Source: Gnetum montanum (taxonomy: Eukaryota; Streptophyta; Gnetopsida; Gnetales; Gnetaceae). Taken from it: a stretch of 64,000 nt of DNA. Both the position numbers and the translations under genes were made by a program. The stretch covers positions 554,543-618,542 of the forward strand of contig MNCI01025089.1 of the NCBI GenBank assembly GCA_015680685.1, in the 5' to 3' direction. The notes under the pieces are model-generated. The model was not told where the DNA came from. It saw only the letters and a list, made by a program, of their open reading frames with translations, and made no database searches. Below, piece by piece: positions 34,640-45,189 of the stretch. Each line of letters starts with the position of its first letter. Position 1 is the stretch's first letter.

Positions 34640-36015
34640 TCAACGGGATATTCAGGGATTCCCCAACAGGGATAAATTTTGACCAACTGTTGGCACTGGA
34701 TTCCGGAGATCCCAGAAGTACATTAAATCTGCAATGGGTATGTATTTCATAGTTTCCACTGAAATTTTGTCTTAATCTGTACATTGAAATGGTCCCCTTG
34801 CCTTGCCTTGCATTATTTATTACCACTGTGACCTACTTTTCCTGGCCATTTGTGTTAAATTGGTTTGGAAGCACATTAAATCTGCAATGAGCGTGTATTT
34901 CATAGTTTACAATGAAATTTTGTTTGACGTGTACATTTTAATGGTCTCCTTGCCTTCTATTATTTATTATCATCACCTACTTTTCCTGAATGATTTAGCC
35001 GTTTGTGTTAAATTGGTTTGAAAGCTCATTAAATCTGCAAGGGGCATGTATTTCATAGTTTCCAATGAAATTTTGTTTTGACCTGTACATTGAAATGGTC
35101 CACTTGCCTTGCCTTGTATTATTTATTACCATCACCTACTTTTCCTAGATGATTTAGAAGTTTGTGTTGAATTGGTTTGGAAGCTCATTAAATCTGCAAT
35201 GGGCATGTATTTCATAGTTTCCAATGAAATTTTTCTTTGATCTGTACATTGAAATGGTCCCCTTGCCTTGCCTTGTATTATTTATTATTATCACCTACTT
35301 TTCCTGGATGATTTAGCTGTTTGTGTTGAATTTGATCTTGCCTTTTTTTTCATTGTGCATTAAAATCTTACCTATCTTCTCCTATTCTGAATCTTCCCAG
35401 AAAACATTGCATTTGCATGGATTGGCCTCCTTTGGAAGTGTCAAACCTTCCGCCATGACTCACGTTCACACGTGTTTATTGTTCATTGCTGGGTTTTGCC
35501 TCTTTTTCTCATCTCTCTGCTGAGAACCCTAAAAACAAAACAGGGTCATGGTCATGGGTCATGAGTCATTAACATGATGATAGATGGATGCTTGTTCAAC
35601 CTCTTTTTCAAATCTGTTTGCTTATGAGCCAACGAAGCCCATCAGCACATGGCCAATGGCATTCCCCTTCATCATCATGATTAGTGCCGATTCCTGCATT
35701 GAGAAGGTTTGGGATCATGGTGTGTGCCTAGTTTAGTGAAGCTGGATTATGGCTGTGTGCTGTGATTTTGGTTGTGGCAAAAATTATATGTTTGGTTGGA
35801 TTATGGCTCTTTAGTAAGGAAATGGATTCAATGCCCACCATACTTTTGCAAATTTTCTTACTTCAGTTTAGGGGTGATATTGAAATCTTTTGTACAATTT
35901 TTTAGCAAAAAATATTTTGAATTTACATTGTGCTTGTTTTATATTCTACAATGTCTTTCTATGATATATGAGATTTAATTTTTTTTAAAAAACTAATATA
36001 TTTAAATTTTCTTTA
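34640..36015 (+). repeat. Inverted segmental duplication, left arm
   Basis: This segment matches, in reverse complement and in the same internal order, 38638-39990. Shared landmarks include GATAAATTTTGAC, ATTAAATCTGCAAT, GTGCATTAAAATCTTACCTA, CATGGATTGGCC, TGTGCCTAGTTTAGT, AATTATATGTTTGG and the end ATATATTTAAATTTTCT. Identity is moderate with many indels. Unlike the right arm, this arm has amplified one 155-bp stretch into four copies. Confidence 0.82.
34720..35335. repeat. Tandem repeat of about 155 bp, four units
   Basis: Units start with ATTAAATCTGCAA at about 34722, 34875, 35028 and 35188 and continue through TTTCATAGTTTCCAATGAAA, TGTACATTGAAATGGTC, CTTGCCTTGC and CACCTACTTTTCCT. The matching place in the right arm of the inverted duplication (39880-39960) has a single unit, so the expansion followed the duplication. 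The short ORFs across it are repeat artefacts. Confidence 0.9.
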
Positions 36016-36061
36016 TCACCTCCCCCACTATGTACCTGGCCTCACTTTTTCTTGAAGCATA

Positions 36062-36186
36062 CATGAATTCCCAATAGCTTACACAAATGGGATTCTTTTG
36101 ATGGATAAGATTTTCACTACTTAACATGAATTCCGGATAGCTTCCACAAATCGGATTTTTTTGATGGATAAGATTTTCACTACTTA
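36062..36186. repeat. 63-bp direct duplication
   Basis: 36062-36124 and 36125-36186 are adjacent copies beginning CATGAATTCC and ending TTTTCACTACTTA. A few substitutions separate them. Confidence 0.9.
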
Positions 36187-36219
36187 TAATACTGAAAATA
36201 CGGAAAAAAAATTCAGGTT

Positions 36220-36310
36220 GGCCGTCGGTGACCCAGCTTCTCCAGACATCCCAGAGCTCTGTGTGAGTACTTGGGAAGACTCCCTTACCACTAGGCCGCA
36301 CACGGAAGCA
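36220..36310 (-). other. Possible tRNA-like (SINE-type) head
   Basis: The minus strand reads CGGCCTAGTGGTAAGGGAG, similar to a pol III A box (TRGCNNAGTGG), and 50-60 bases further GGGTCACCGACGG stands where a degenerate B box could be. There is no proven tail or target duplication, so this is only a suggestion. Confidence 0.2.
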
Positions 36311-36754
36311 CAAATCCAAGTTGATCAGTGTAAGAAGTTATGCTTTGTTAGTGATTGAAAGGCTGTTTTCCTCTGTGGAAGGAGAAAAAATCTAAGTCCA
36401 GCGGTGTGAAAAAAACATGTTTTCTTAGTGATTTAAAGGTTGTTTTCTTTCTGAACAGTCACCGACGAGTGCCCTGATTCTTACAGTGATTGCAAGTTTG
36501 GTAAATAAAGAAATTAATGGATCTTGAGTCTGCCATCATTTACTTATTGACTTAGTACTCCAGGATGATATCGTATGGTGTTTTTCAAAAGCTGCACCGA
36601 AACAGCCGGGTCGGGTTTCCCAATCAATTCAAAATGTGTGTTGCATAATGCATAATTTAAGTCTTGGCTGAAGTATTTAGACATGAAAAGATAAAAAAAA
36701 TGCCTGAACCTATGAAAGTGCCCTAATTTCTTCCAGAGAGCAGAAGAAGACACA

Positions 36755-36932
36755 TGGTATTATTTCTTCCACATGGTTTGGGTTCAACTCCAACCTCAAC
36801 CTCAACCTTAGATATCATAAACTTCAGGCTTTCAACAAAGCCGTTAGACGATTGTGGGCGTGTCAGGGTTTGGAAGACAAGTCTAAATGTGTTGAAGGCT
36901 TTTCTGGAACAACTCCTTTGTTTTGTGAGTTC
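36755..36932 (+). pseudogene. DUF247 gene fragment 1
   Basis: A 180-base relic of the DUF247 family seen intact in part at 61925-63882. Its plus strand reads YHKLQAFNKAVRRLWACQGL then EDKSKCVEGF and, after a frame change, LEQLL. This aligns with the SHKFKALHRALGRSLYRQGL, EATDENVKDLLQQL segment of the locus at 62170-62270. Upstream, HGLG stands for the LGPYH motif. The rest of the gene is absent and no promoter is obvious. DUF247 proteins are plant-specific, usually membrane-anchored at the C-terminus. Confidence 0.75.
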
Positions 36933-37545
36933 TTTACACTAAAGTCTATATAGTTTGTGAAACTGGCCATAACTTATCCGATGTATAGTAATATTTTTGA
37001 ATGCTTTTTTTTTTTTTTTTAAGTATACTATATTGTTTATTACTGTTTTTTGTCAAAGATATAGGATAAAAATTCTACAGTTTTTTGCAAGTTTTGTTCC
37101 AAATATAAAGAACTCTATAGTTTACTTTCCACTTTAACTTCATAGTAGAGTGAGGAAAATGGGGAAATTCAGGAGACCATCAAGGGATATAAGTTTTCAT
37201 TTACTAATTTTATGGATTTACATTCCAGTTTTACAAAGATTTGTTCCAATTTTTCTAATCAAATCTCTAAAACTTATTGAAGATTTTTCGATCCATCAGA
37301 TCTTTCGATTTCTGTTTTTCTAAGTTTACTGCAGATGTCTTCACTTTGCATGCTGTTTTCCTTAAATTATATGCTTTTCTCTTCTATTCCTTCTTGGATT
37401 ATAGCGTATTACATACATGTGTGTGCTTAGCAGGAGAGATTTATTTAATCTGAAAATCCCTTTATTTCTTACGTTAGTTGACAACTTGGAAAGGCTTATA
37501 TCATGGCAGTGATAGTCCCATAGAGACTTTTTATTTATTTAACAA

Positions 37546-37640
37546 TGAGGTGTTAGCTTAGTGGTAATAGTCTTAGCTTGATTACTCTTACTCACATATT
37601 AAATTCCAATGAGTAATATTGAATTATAATTTTTTTTTGG
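37546..37640 (+). other. Possible SINE head with A box and T tract
   Basis: TAGCTTAGTGG at 37554-37564 matches the pol III A-box consensus, and TATTAAATTCC at 37597-37607 could be a worn B box at a tRNA-like distance. A run of nine T follows at 37630. No target duplication or second copy was found in the window. Confidence 0.3.
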
Positions 37641-38279
37641 AAACAATCTTTACTTTCTACCATCTATGTGTATGGTTTCTAATCAAGGCCAAGGATGAAA
37701 GGCTCTGGTGAAGATAGTCATGAATGAGAAAGGCCCAAGACGGGTGCTAAGAGTGTATGTATAAATCTACAGTGAAATCCATGCTTTAAGTTAATTTACT
37801 ATTTTTCTTTCTACTGTATTTAATTACTTGTTAGACCTTATGAATATACGAGACAGTTCAATTTAAACACCCTGCAAGCACACCCGCACCTCTTAACTTA
37901 GAAGTCACAAATCACAAGCCTTTTATTTCATTGAGTACATATCCTATTACAATTTACTGAATTTAAAGACATGTTTCAAACTGACTGATATATTTTAAAT
38001 GGACAAAATTTTTAAAAAGTAACTAAAAATGTGTAATTATAATCCAATATATAAAATTGTATGGAATAAATAATGAATGCAATGCACAGTATGAATGCAA
38101 GTAGAGAGCCCAATGGTCATATTTCCGAAGAGTTTCAGAAGCAGAGCAATATTGGGGATCTTGAGTTCTAAGAAAAGCTGGAGGGAGAAAGAAATTAGGG
38201 AATTCTGAATGAAAAGGAGTTTGATAGAGTAGGAATTCTGAGTGGTAATATTTTAGTGCTTTCTTTCATTTTATTTAAA
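37641..38279. other. Unassigned spacer
   Basis: A+T-rich DNA without a recognised gene. The stretch 38040-38240 is purine-rich but non-coding. Confidence 0.35.
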
Positions 38280-38520
38280 TAATTCTTATTTACATAGTAC
38301 TATGATATGGCATGTGCTGGTTGGATTGCATCTATCTTTAGGTTTTTACTTTTCCAACACCATGGGTTGATGATTTCACGCAGAAGTAGAAATTATGGCA
38401 TGTGCTTGTTGGATTGCATCTATCTTTAGTTTTTTACTTTTCCACTGTTCCAACATGGTGGGTTGATGATTTCATCCAGAGGTGAAAATTAATTAGAAGC
38501 ATTGCACAACACCCACATAT
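38280..38520 (+). repeat. Duplicated DUF247 upstream segment
   Basis: Two adjacent copies of about 90 bases (near 38313-38400 and 38398-38490) share GGCATGTGCT(G/T)GTTGGATTG and GGGTTGATGATTTCA. The same phrases stand upstream of the DUF247 gene at 61770-61860, so this is the 5' region belonging to DUF247 fragment 2 downstream, tandemly duplicated. Confidence 0.75.
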
Positions 38521-38637
38521 TATGCATCAAAAGATTCCAATTAATGGAAGCGAAAGGATTCAGGACTCTGAACATGTTTGGTTACGTGTGCCTCAAGAAA
38601 AAGTGGGCACAGTTCATTGCTAGGACATGATAGAGAA

Positions 38638-39990
38638 AATTTAAATATATTAGTTTTTTATTAAAAATTAAATCTCATATATAATAAGAAAACATTGTAG
38701 AATATAGAACAAGTAAAATGTAAATCCAAAAAATTGTTAATGTTTAAAAATTGCACAAAAGATTGCAATATCACCATTAAACTGAAGAAAAAAAATTGCA
38801 AAGGTATGGAGGGCATTCAATCCATTTTTTTACCCCAGAGCCATAATCCCGCCAAACATATAATTTCCGCACCAACCAAAATGGCAGCAATAAAATGAAA
38901 CCCTTTTGTTACTCATTCCAATCTTTTCAAGGATTAAATTAAGCCTCAAGCCTCAACCAAATTTATAACAAATCATGTTTGCTTATACTTTTGTTCAACA
39001 ACCACAGGATTTGTTATAAATTTGGTTGAGGCTTGAGGCTTAATTTAATTCCTGGAAAGATTAGAATGAGTAACAAAAGGGTTTCAATTTATTGTTGCCA
39101 TTTTGGTTGTTGCAGAAATTATATGTTTGGCCGGAATTATGGCTCTTGAGTAAGAAAATAAATTCAATGCCCTCCATACAGCTACTCAACTTTAATCATG
39201 TAGGGCCATCTTGAAGACAAACATGTTATAAAGACACAACTTTACTAAACTAGGCACAGCCCAGTAACTCACCTCACCTCCGATGATTGAAAACCTTTAA
39301 GACTCTAGGGAATTGGCACTAGTCATGTTGAAGGGGAATGTGAAAATAGAGCAGCATGAGGTTGCATATCACCATTGGCCATGTGCTGGTGGGCTTCTTT
39401 GGCTAATAACCAACAGATTTAAAAAAAAAACAGTTGAACAAGCATCCATCCGTCATCATGTTCATGACTCATGACCCATGACGATGACCTTGTTTTGACC
39501 AATAAACACACGTGAATGTGTTTGTCGTGGCGGAACCTTTGACGTTCCCAAAGGCCAATCCATGCAAATGGAATGTTTACCTCGCACATCCTGTCCCAAA
39601 CTTGATTTCTGTGTGACCCAAACTTGACCGTTCGGCCTTCGGTTACCAAAGTAGCCCTTTCTTGATTTCCGTGTGTTTGTTTATTCATTGGTACTCACTT
39701 GTTTTCTGTGGTCTGTGTAATGCCGATGCCATGAATCTTGATTGCTTGCTGGCCACTTAAAAATGAAATGAAGTTTCTGGTAAGATTCAGAGAACAAGAG
39801 AAGATAGGTAAGATTTTAATGCACAATGTAGACATTGAGAAAAAGGCAACAATAATATGAAGCAAGGCAAAGCAAGGTGACCATTTCAATGTATATGTAC
39901 AGATCCAGACAAAATTTCATTGGAAATTATATTGCTGATTTAATGCGTTTCTGTACACGCTCCTGAAATCCAATGCGAACAGTTTGTCAA
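38638..39990 (-). repeat. Inverted segmental duplication, right arm
   Basis: Reverse-complement counterpart of 34640-36015. It holds one copy of the 155-bp unit and additionally carries the palindrome at 38804-39179, part of which duplicates its own AATTATATGTTTGG region in the opposite sense. It lies directly upstream of DUF247 fragment 2. Confidence 0.82.
38804..39179. repeat. Long palindrome, 171-bp arms
   Basis: 38804-38974 and 39008-39179 are reverse complements with roughly 90% agreement, separated by a 33-base loop. Arm ends are GTATGGAGGGC and GCCCTCCATAC. The innermost 42 bases pair perfectly (GATTTGTTATAAATTTGGTT and onward). Transcribed, it would fold into a long hairpin. The same arm sequence occurs once at 35767-35860, where it is not palindromic, so it arose by local inverted duplication rather than as a mobile element. 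Confidence 0.9.
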
Positions 39991-40004
39991 AATTTATCCA
40001 GAAT

Positions 40005-40540
40005 TGCAAATCTCCAATGCATAGCCCACATACAACAATAGCTTTAGGGAAGTGGGCATGTACATGTAAGAATTGATATTATTACTGATAACTTGCTTGC
40101 ACGCTGTGAAATAAGAGTCATCAAATAGCAACAACAAAATAGTTTCTCCCCTGCATTGTGCATTGTGAGGGTGACTCAGAGACTCAAAAAACTGAATCCA
40201 AAGGCTTAAGTTCCCGAGCTGGTTGGCCTAGGCCGATATCACTACCCTAACTTCAACCTCCCATCTCAATAACTCAAGACCCTTGACTGTGCTTTTGAGG
40301 TGATAAGGTAGAATAGTTACTTAATCTTGTATTCGAGTAGGATTGCCATTTACTCCGTTTTCCCAGAAATTTTTAAAAAAAGTTTTCGTTCCTATTCTGA
40401 TCACTTGAAAAGACATGTTGCTTCTCCCGGAAGATATTTCTTGGGATGATGATTTCATTATTTCCAATCAAAGATGGGATTACCCTTTACCAAAACACTG
40501 GATAGACTGTCTACATCGCTGTAGCTGTGTTGGTGGATGC
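40005..40540 (+). pseudogene. DUF247 gene fragment 2
   Basis: A relic that follows the DUF247 gene at 61920-62700 for most of its first half. Matches include GATATTATTACTGATAACTTG (start region), GACTCAGAGACTCAAAAAAC through GTTGGCCTAGGCCGATATCA (40160-40230), and CAAAACACTGGATAGACTGT (40492-40511). The central part (40320-40440) is partly deleted. There are early stops and no ATG at the start. In the start region it has one copy of the AATAAGAGTCATCAAA word that is present twice in the gene at 61925. It belongs to the same duplicated block as the upstream segment at 38280-38520. Confidence 0.82.
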
Positions 40541-42400
40541 TAATAGGATAAACAATGATGAGTTTAGAGAGCAAAATGAAAAGTTAAAGACCAAGCCAGT
40601 AAAATACAAAGCATATATTATAATCAAGCAAAGTTGATAGTCATCAAAGAGGTTAGATATAAAGAAGAAAAGAAAGATGATCTAGGGTGGATGAAGAATA
40701 AATTGAAAACTAAATTTGAAAACAAGGTCTATAATTGATGTGACTGAGAAAAAATTATTAAGCAATTGATTAACTAAGGCTTGTCAAGGAACAATGAAAA
40801 AGAATTAGCAATATTGTTGATTTTAAGAGTGTGAAGAAAGTGTGTAACAAAGTAACAAAGGAGGCCCTATTATTTGTCATTGGGTAAATAAAATAAAGAA
40901 AAAATTAAAAAGGATGAAAGCATTAATGCTAGAGTATATGGTGACAAGTGTCATATAGAAAGTAGATAAAATTTATAAACATAGAAAAGACTCAAAAGAC
41001 AATGAGGTCTAGATCGTAGAATAAATTCTATTAGGAAACATCAAGTTATTGCAATGATATGTTTTATAGTTAGATATGTTTTATAGTTAGAAAAAGAGAT
41101 TGAACATATAACAACTTTTCAAGAAATGTATCCATATTTGAAGAAAGTTGAAGACCATGTCAATCAACTAGAAAAAGAGATTGAACATATAACAAAATTT
41201 TAGGAAATATATCTAGATTAGATGGAAGTTGAAGGTCTTTTCAATCAACTAAGGCATATTCAAAAGATATTCTACAAATTGATTCCATTAAGTGAGAGTT
41301 AGGTAATTAGGAATATTATTTTTTTACAGGTTATTTAAGCCTAAAATGTCAATGAAATAAGGATTTTTAATGGCCCTTAAACTTTTTATGATGAATTGAA
41401 GCATGCAAGAATTTAATAGGAAGCAAATTCTTTAGTTTAATTTCTTGTGTAAGTTAACTTTTAGTCTTATTCATTTATCATTTAAATTGTTGATTTTTCA
41501 TTGTGCATGTGTACAATAGATTAAAATTTGGTCAAATTAATTACTCTTCAGAAATTGCATAAGGTTAATTCATCTTTGTCAAATTTTATAAATTTGATAG
41601 CTTTCTATGTCAATGTCCAAAATGTTATAGAGTTTGATTTTCATTCATGCTTTGAGGCTAGTGATATTTCCTCAAGATTTAATATATCTTTAAAAATCAA
41701 GCCCTTTTATAAATTTCTTTTTGCAATTTTTCATTGGGAAAGGTTTGTGATGAATAAATAGAATAGCTTTGAAGTATATGACAAATTTTAGTTTATGGGG
41801 CACCACATGTGAAAAGCTTAAGTTTGATGATTAATAAGTACATGTTTTCAAGGGTTGAATTAATTTTGATATAAATTATTCAAGAACATATGCTTAATCA
41901 ATGTTTTATTTCAAACAAAAATTCCTTATTTTAGTTTTACAATTTAGATCAAATAGGAAGCTTATGATATTTTCATCAAGTAAGATATTTTAATTACTTT
42001 CTTTCTAAGTTCCATAACATATAGAGTCTAAACAAATAGGATATTTAGTATTATTGGGTTTCATGGCTTCAAAGAAGGTTATAAGTATTCTCTCTCTCCA
42101 TTAAAATAACTATAGTTGTTTGGGGATATCAGAGTATTAAACTAATTGTAGTTAGTTATAATATTTGAGCTTTGGTGGTATTGAAGACTATCAACTAGCT
42201 AAATTTGAGTTTTTGAGGTCTATTTGCTAATCATGTCCAAAGATCTTATTAATAGTTTACTTATGGTCAAATGTAAGAACACATTTTATTTAGAACCTAT
42301 AAGAGGTAATCTAGTTAAACTTAGCAGATAGCTCCAACACCAAACAATGTTCCTCTGAAGTAAAAATGAGGTCATGGTAGGAAAGATTTGTCTTTTTTAA
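40541..42400. other. Unassigned region with coiled-coil-like repeat
   Basis: Plus-strand text at 41080-41270 contains two copies of LEKEIEHIT about 27 codons apart, separated by FQEMYPYLKKVEDHVNQ, which looks like decayed coiled coil. Stops occur throughout, and I recognise no family. A 77-codon ORF at 41528-41761 has no recognisable domain. The right part merges into the minus-strand gag relic. Confidence 0.35.
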
Positions 42401-44400
42401 CTTCATGGTAGTGGTAATTTAGGGTAACACCTTATTTCCAAAAGTTAGATTTTTGGAAGCTAGTGAAGGAGGACCAACATTGTATGTGTTTGGTAGAGTT
42501 GAGATGACAATGGAAGTAGGAGGATTTTCATTTGATGCACCTTTGAATGAAACTTTCTTTTTATTTGGCTTGCTAGTTAGTTCCTTATCTTTCTCCTTGT
42601 CATTAGCTACTACCTCCTTTTCAGCCCTTGTGAGAATTCTAACTCGTGAAATAGGGGTAGAAAGTAAGGGAGGCTCTTATGACTTGGCTGAAGAGAAAGG
42701 ACAATATGGTGGATGCATAGCCTAGCTAAGCAAGCATGGGAACTCTATTCTTAGGGGAGAGGAAGGATAAGAGAAAGTAGACTAGGATGGTGTGGGGAAT
42801 TCATCATAGTGAAGAGTCATATCAATGACTAATGAAGCACTTCATACATTCCTAGAATAAGGAATGTTGGACTCATTCCAAGGGAGATTAATTACAAAGG
42901 GCTTCTTAGGCCTTAATCAGGTAAAATAAAAGGATGAGAAGGATTGGTAAAAGAAATAATTCATTTGGACAATAAAGGAGGCTCATGTGTAATTTCCACT
43001 AGGTTCTACATGGAAAGCTAAAATGCTTCTCAAATGGGAATTTAGAGAATCCTAATAAATTGTCATACATTGATTACTGGGTTGGCCTATTTCATTGAAC
43101 ATGATCACTCCTTTTTCTAGCAACACTTGAACATAATATTTAAGGATGTTATAATCTTCAATACGATGACTTGGTCCCTCTTGATTTCAACATAACTTGG
43201 TGGGATTGTACTCCTTAGGAACTTGTAGATCTTCTTTTACATGTTAGGAAGGATCAATGACCAAGGTTTGAAGCCTTTTAAATTGTGCTTTCAATTCTTC
43301 TAAAACTTGATTACACATTATGTATCCATTCTTCAATAGTATGTTGTACAATTGAGTATACATCATTGGGAATTTATGGTACTTAGACTAGTCTTTCGGT
43401 GGCCTTCTTGATTATCCACCATTATTGAATGTATTTTCTTCACCATTGTTGAACATAGAGTTCAATCTCATATTCCTACTTTCATAAGTACCTCCACCAT
43501 TTAATGATGAACCTACTATATCTTGGTTCACCAAAGCTACTATCTAACCAGTGCTTTTGGCATACTTATCTTTACTTGCTACTTTGTTTACTTTTTTCTT
43601 GAAGTTGTTCCACTCTAGATCATTATGTTGAATAGTCACATCCTTAATGTGTTTAACAAAGGTGATTACATTCTAGAGGGGAAGTGGCCTAGGGTATATC
43701 AACTTTCCTCTAATATATTCATTCATAGCTCCTTCAAAAATTTCTAGTAGCTAGTCCTTAGATAATTGATGTGTCAATTCCATGATTACTAATGTCCACC
43801 TAGAGATGAACTTGGAGATGGGCTTATTATGGGCCTATTTTACAGCTAATAGCTTTTGCAAAGTACCATCATTAGTGATATTATACTTAAACCACTTCAT
43901 GAAGGTCATTAAAAGTTATTCCAAGGAGGTGATTAATCCATGGAGAAGTGGTCTATAAAAATTAAGTTCCTTTCTAGTCAAGAAGAAAGAAAAGGACATG
44001 TAGCATGCATTCATTGTAGAAGGTAATGACATGGTGCATAGGATTAGATTCTCGATTATACTTAAGAAATATTGGGAATGGGACTCCATTGGGAACTTAA
44101 GTAGGAAACATTAAAGGACTAATGGGATCAATAAGGAGATTACCAATGGAGATTATAGGACTACCCCCATGCAATGTTATGGCCTTTTGCATTTGATCTT
44201 CATTTGCCTAAATCCTATATGTGAGGTCTTGCAGAAAGAGCATTAATTCAGGAAGAATGTCAGGAATTGATAGAACTATGGGATTACCCAAAATGGATTT
44301 GTGACAAGGTAGATATGGTTATGGTGGTATGATGACCAACGTAGGAATTTGAGGTGTGCTATATTGGGGAACATGCTACACAAGCAAAACAAATGCCAGT
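42401..44400 (-). pseudogene. Gag of a second element-A-family gypsy copy
   Basis: Minus-strand fragments in gag order. From 43990: FMKWFKYNITNDGTLQKLLA, then AHNKPISKFISRWTLVIMEL and LLEIFEGAMNEYIRGKL (about 43690-43920), the capsid C-terminal half. Then the Cys/His-like linker NQEGPSHRIEDYNILKYYVQ plus VLLEKGVI (43070-43200). Then a Lys-rich tail with RVRILTRAEKE and NKKKVSFKGAS (42500-42660). Stops break every segment. It lies just inside the LTR at 44415-45189, the right place for gag. Protease and RT could not be recognised to its left, so the element is truncated there. Confidence 0.75.
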
Positions 44401-44414
44401 GACACTTTGATGAG

Positions 44415-45189
44415 TGATGAGGTACCCCTACACTCAACCATACGAATACAAGCATTTCATGCACGATCCGATCGAACTCCAAGGACTAAGTGCTTATGTG
44501 CCTTAATGGAACACTCAAGGTTAATCAATCACCGTCTTCCCAAACTTACTTGTATTGTCATAGTTGTATGATTAAGTAAGCTTGAGGTATATGATTTTTA
44601 TAGCTTTTTATCTTTTTTTATGTCTTCTACTAATAAAGGAGAGGGAGAGAGAACTAAGTGGCTAACTTACATTAGCTATTCATTAACTAGTTTCTAAATG
44701 TTCCTAACACTAGTAACCATTCCCACTTACCCTACACATCCTGAACCAATGCAATGTTGTTGGGATTACCAAACGCTAATCGTTACTGGGTTACCAAGCA
44801 CTACACATATGCTCGAAGTGGTCATACTGAGTGTATTTAACTAAGGAGTTTGAAGGTTGAGAGAGATATTAATTAGCTAGGAAATCATTAAATAATAATT
44901 AATTACTAATTAACTTAATCTATATGATGCAAGGTTTATCATAAAGTTCATCTTTATTGTTGTACACAAAATTGTGCTCAGGTACAAATTGCTTAACTAA
45001 AGATCCGTTCACTCTATGACTTCTATGACGGGCACATAGAAATAATTCTAACTTTAGAATGACAAAACTACAAGAGTTTGGGTAAGAGTCTAAGTCTAAT
45101 TGCTTCGAAACTAAGGGCGCCGCCTCTTATTTATAAAAGATGAGGCCAGACGCGATATTGCATGTCGGATGTGATATCGCGAATCATCA
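44415..45189 (-). repeat. 5' LTR of second gypsy copy
   Basis: 775 bp aligned with 7980-8793 along the whole length. It begins TGATGAGG and ends AATCATCA, with a minus-strand TATA box TATAAATAAGAG at 45125-45135 and GATATCGCG palindromes at 45150-45185. A weak primer-binding site (TGTCACTGGC on the minus strand, 44392-44405) lies inside it. Confidence 0.8.

Noticed and set aside
38804-39179. A MITE with terminal inverted repeats
   Set aside because: The single-copy relative at 35767-35860 continues past the supposed ends, and no target duplication flanks the palindrome.
42453-42725. 90-codon plus-strand ORF with a hydrophobic segment
   Set aside because: The opposite strand carries gag C-terminal text (RILTRAEKE, KKKVSF), which explains the open frame.
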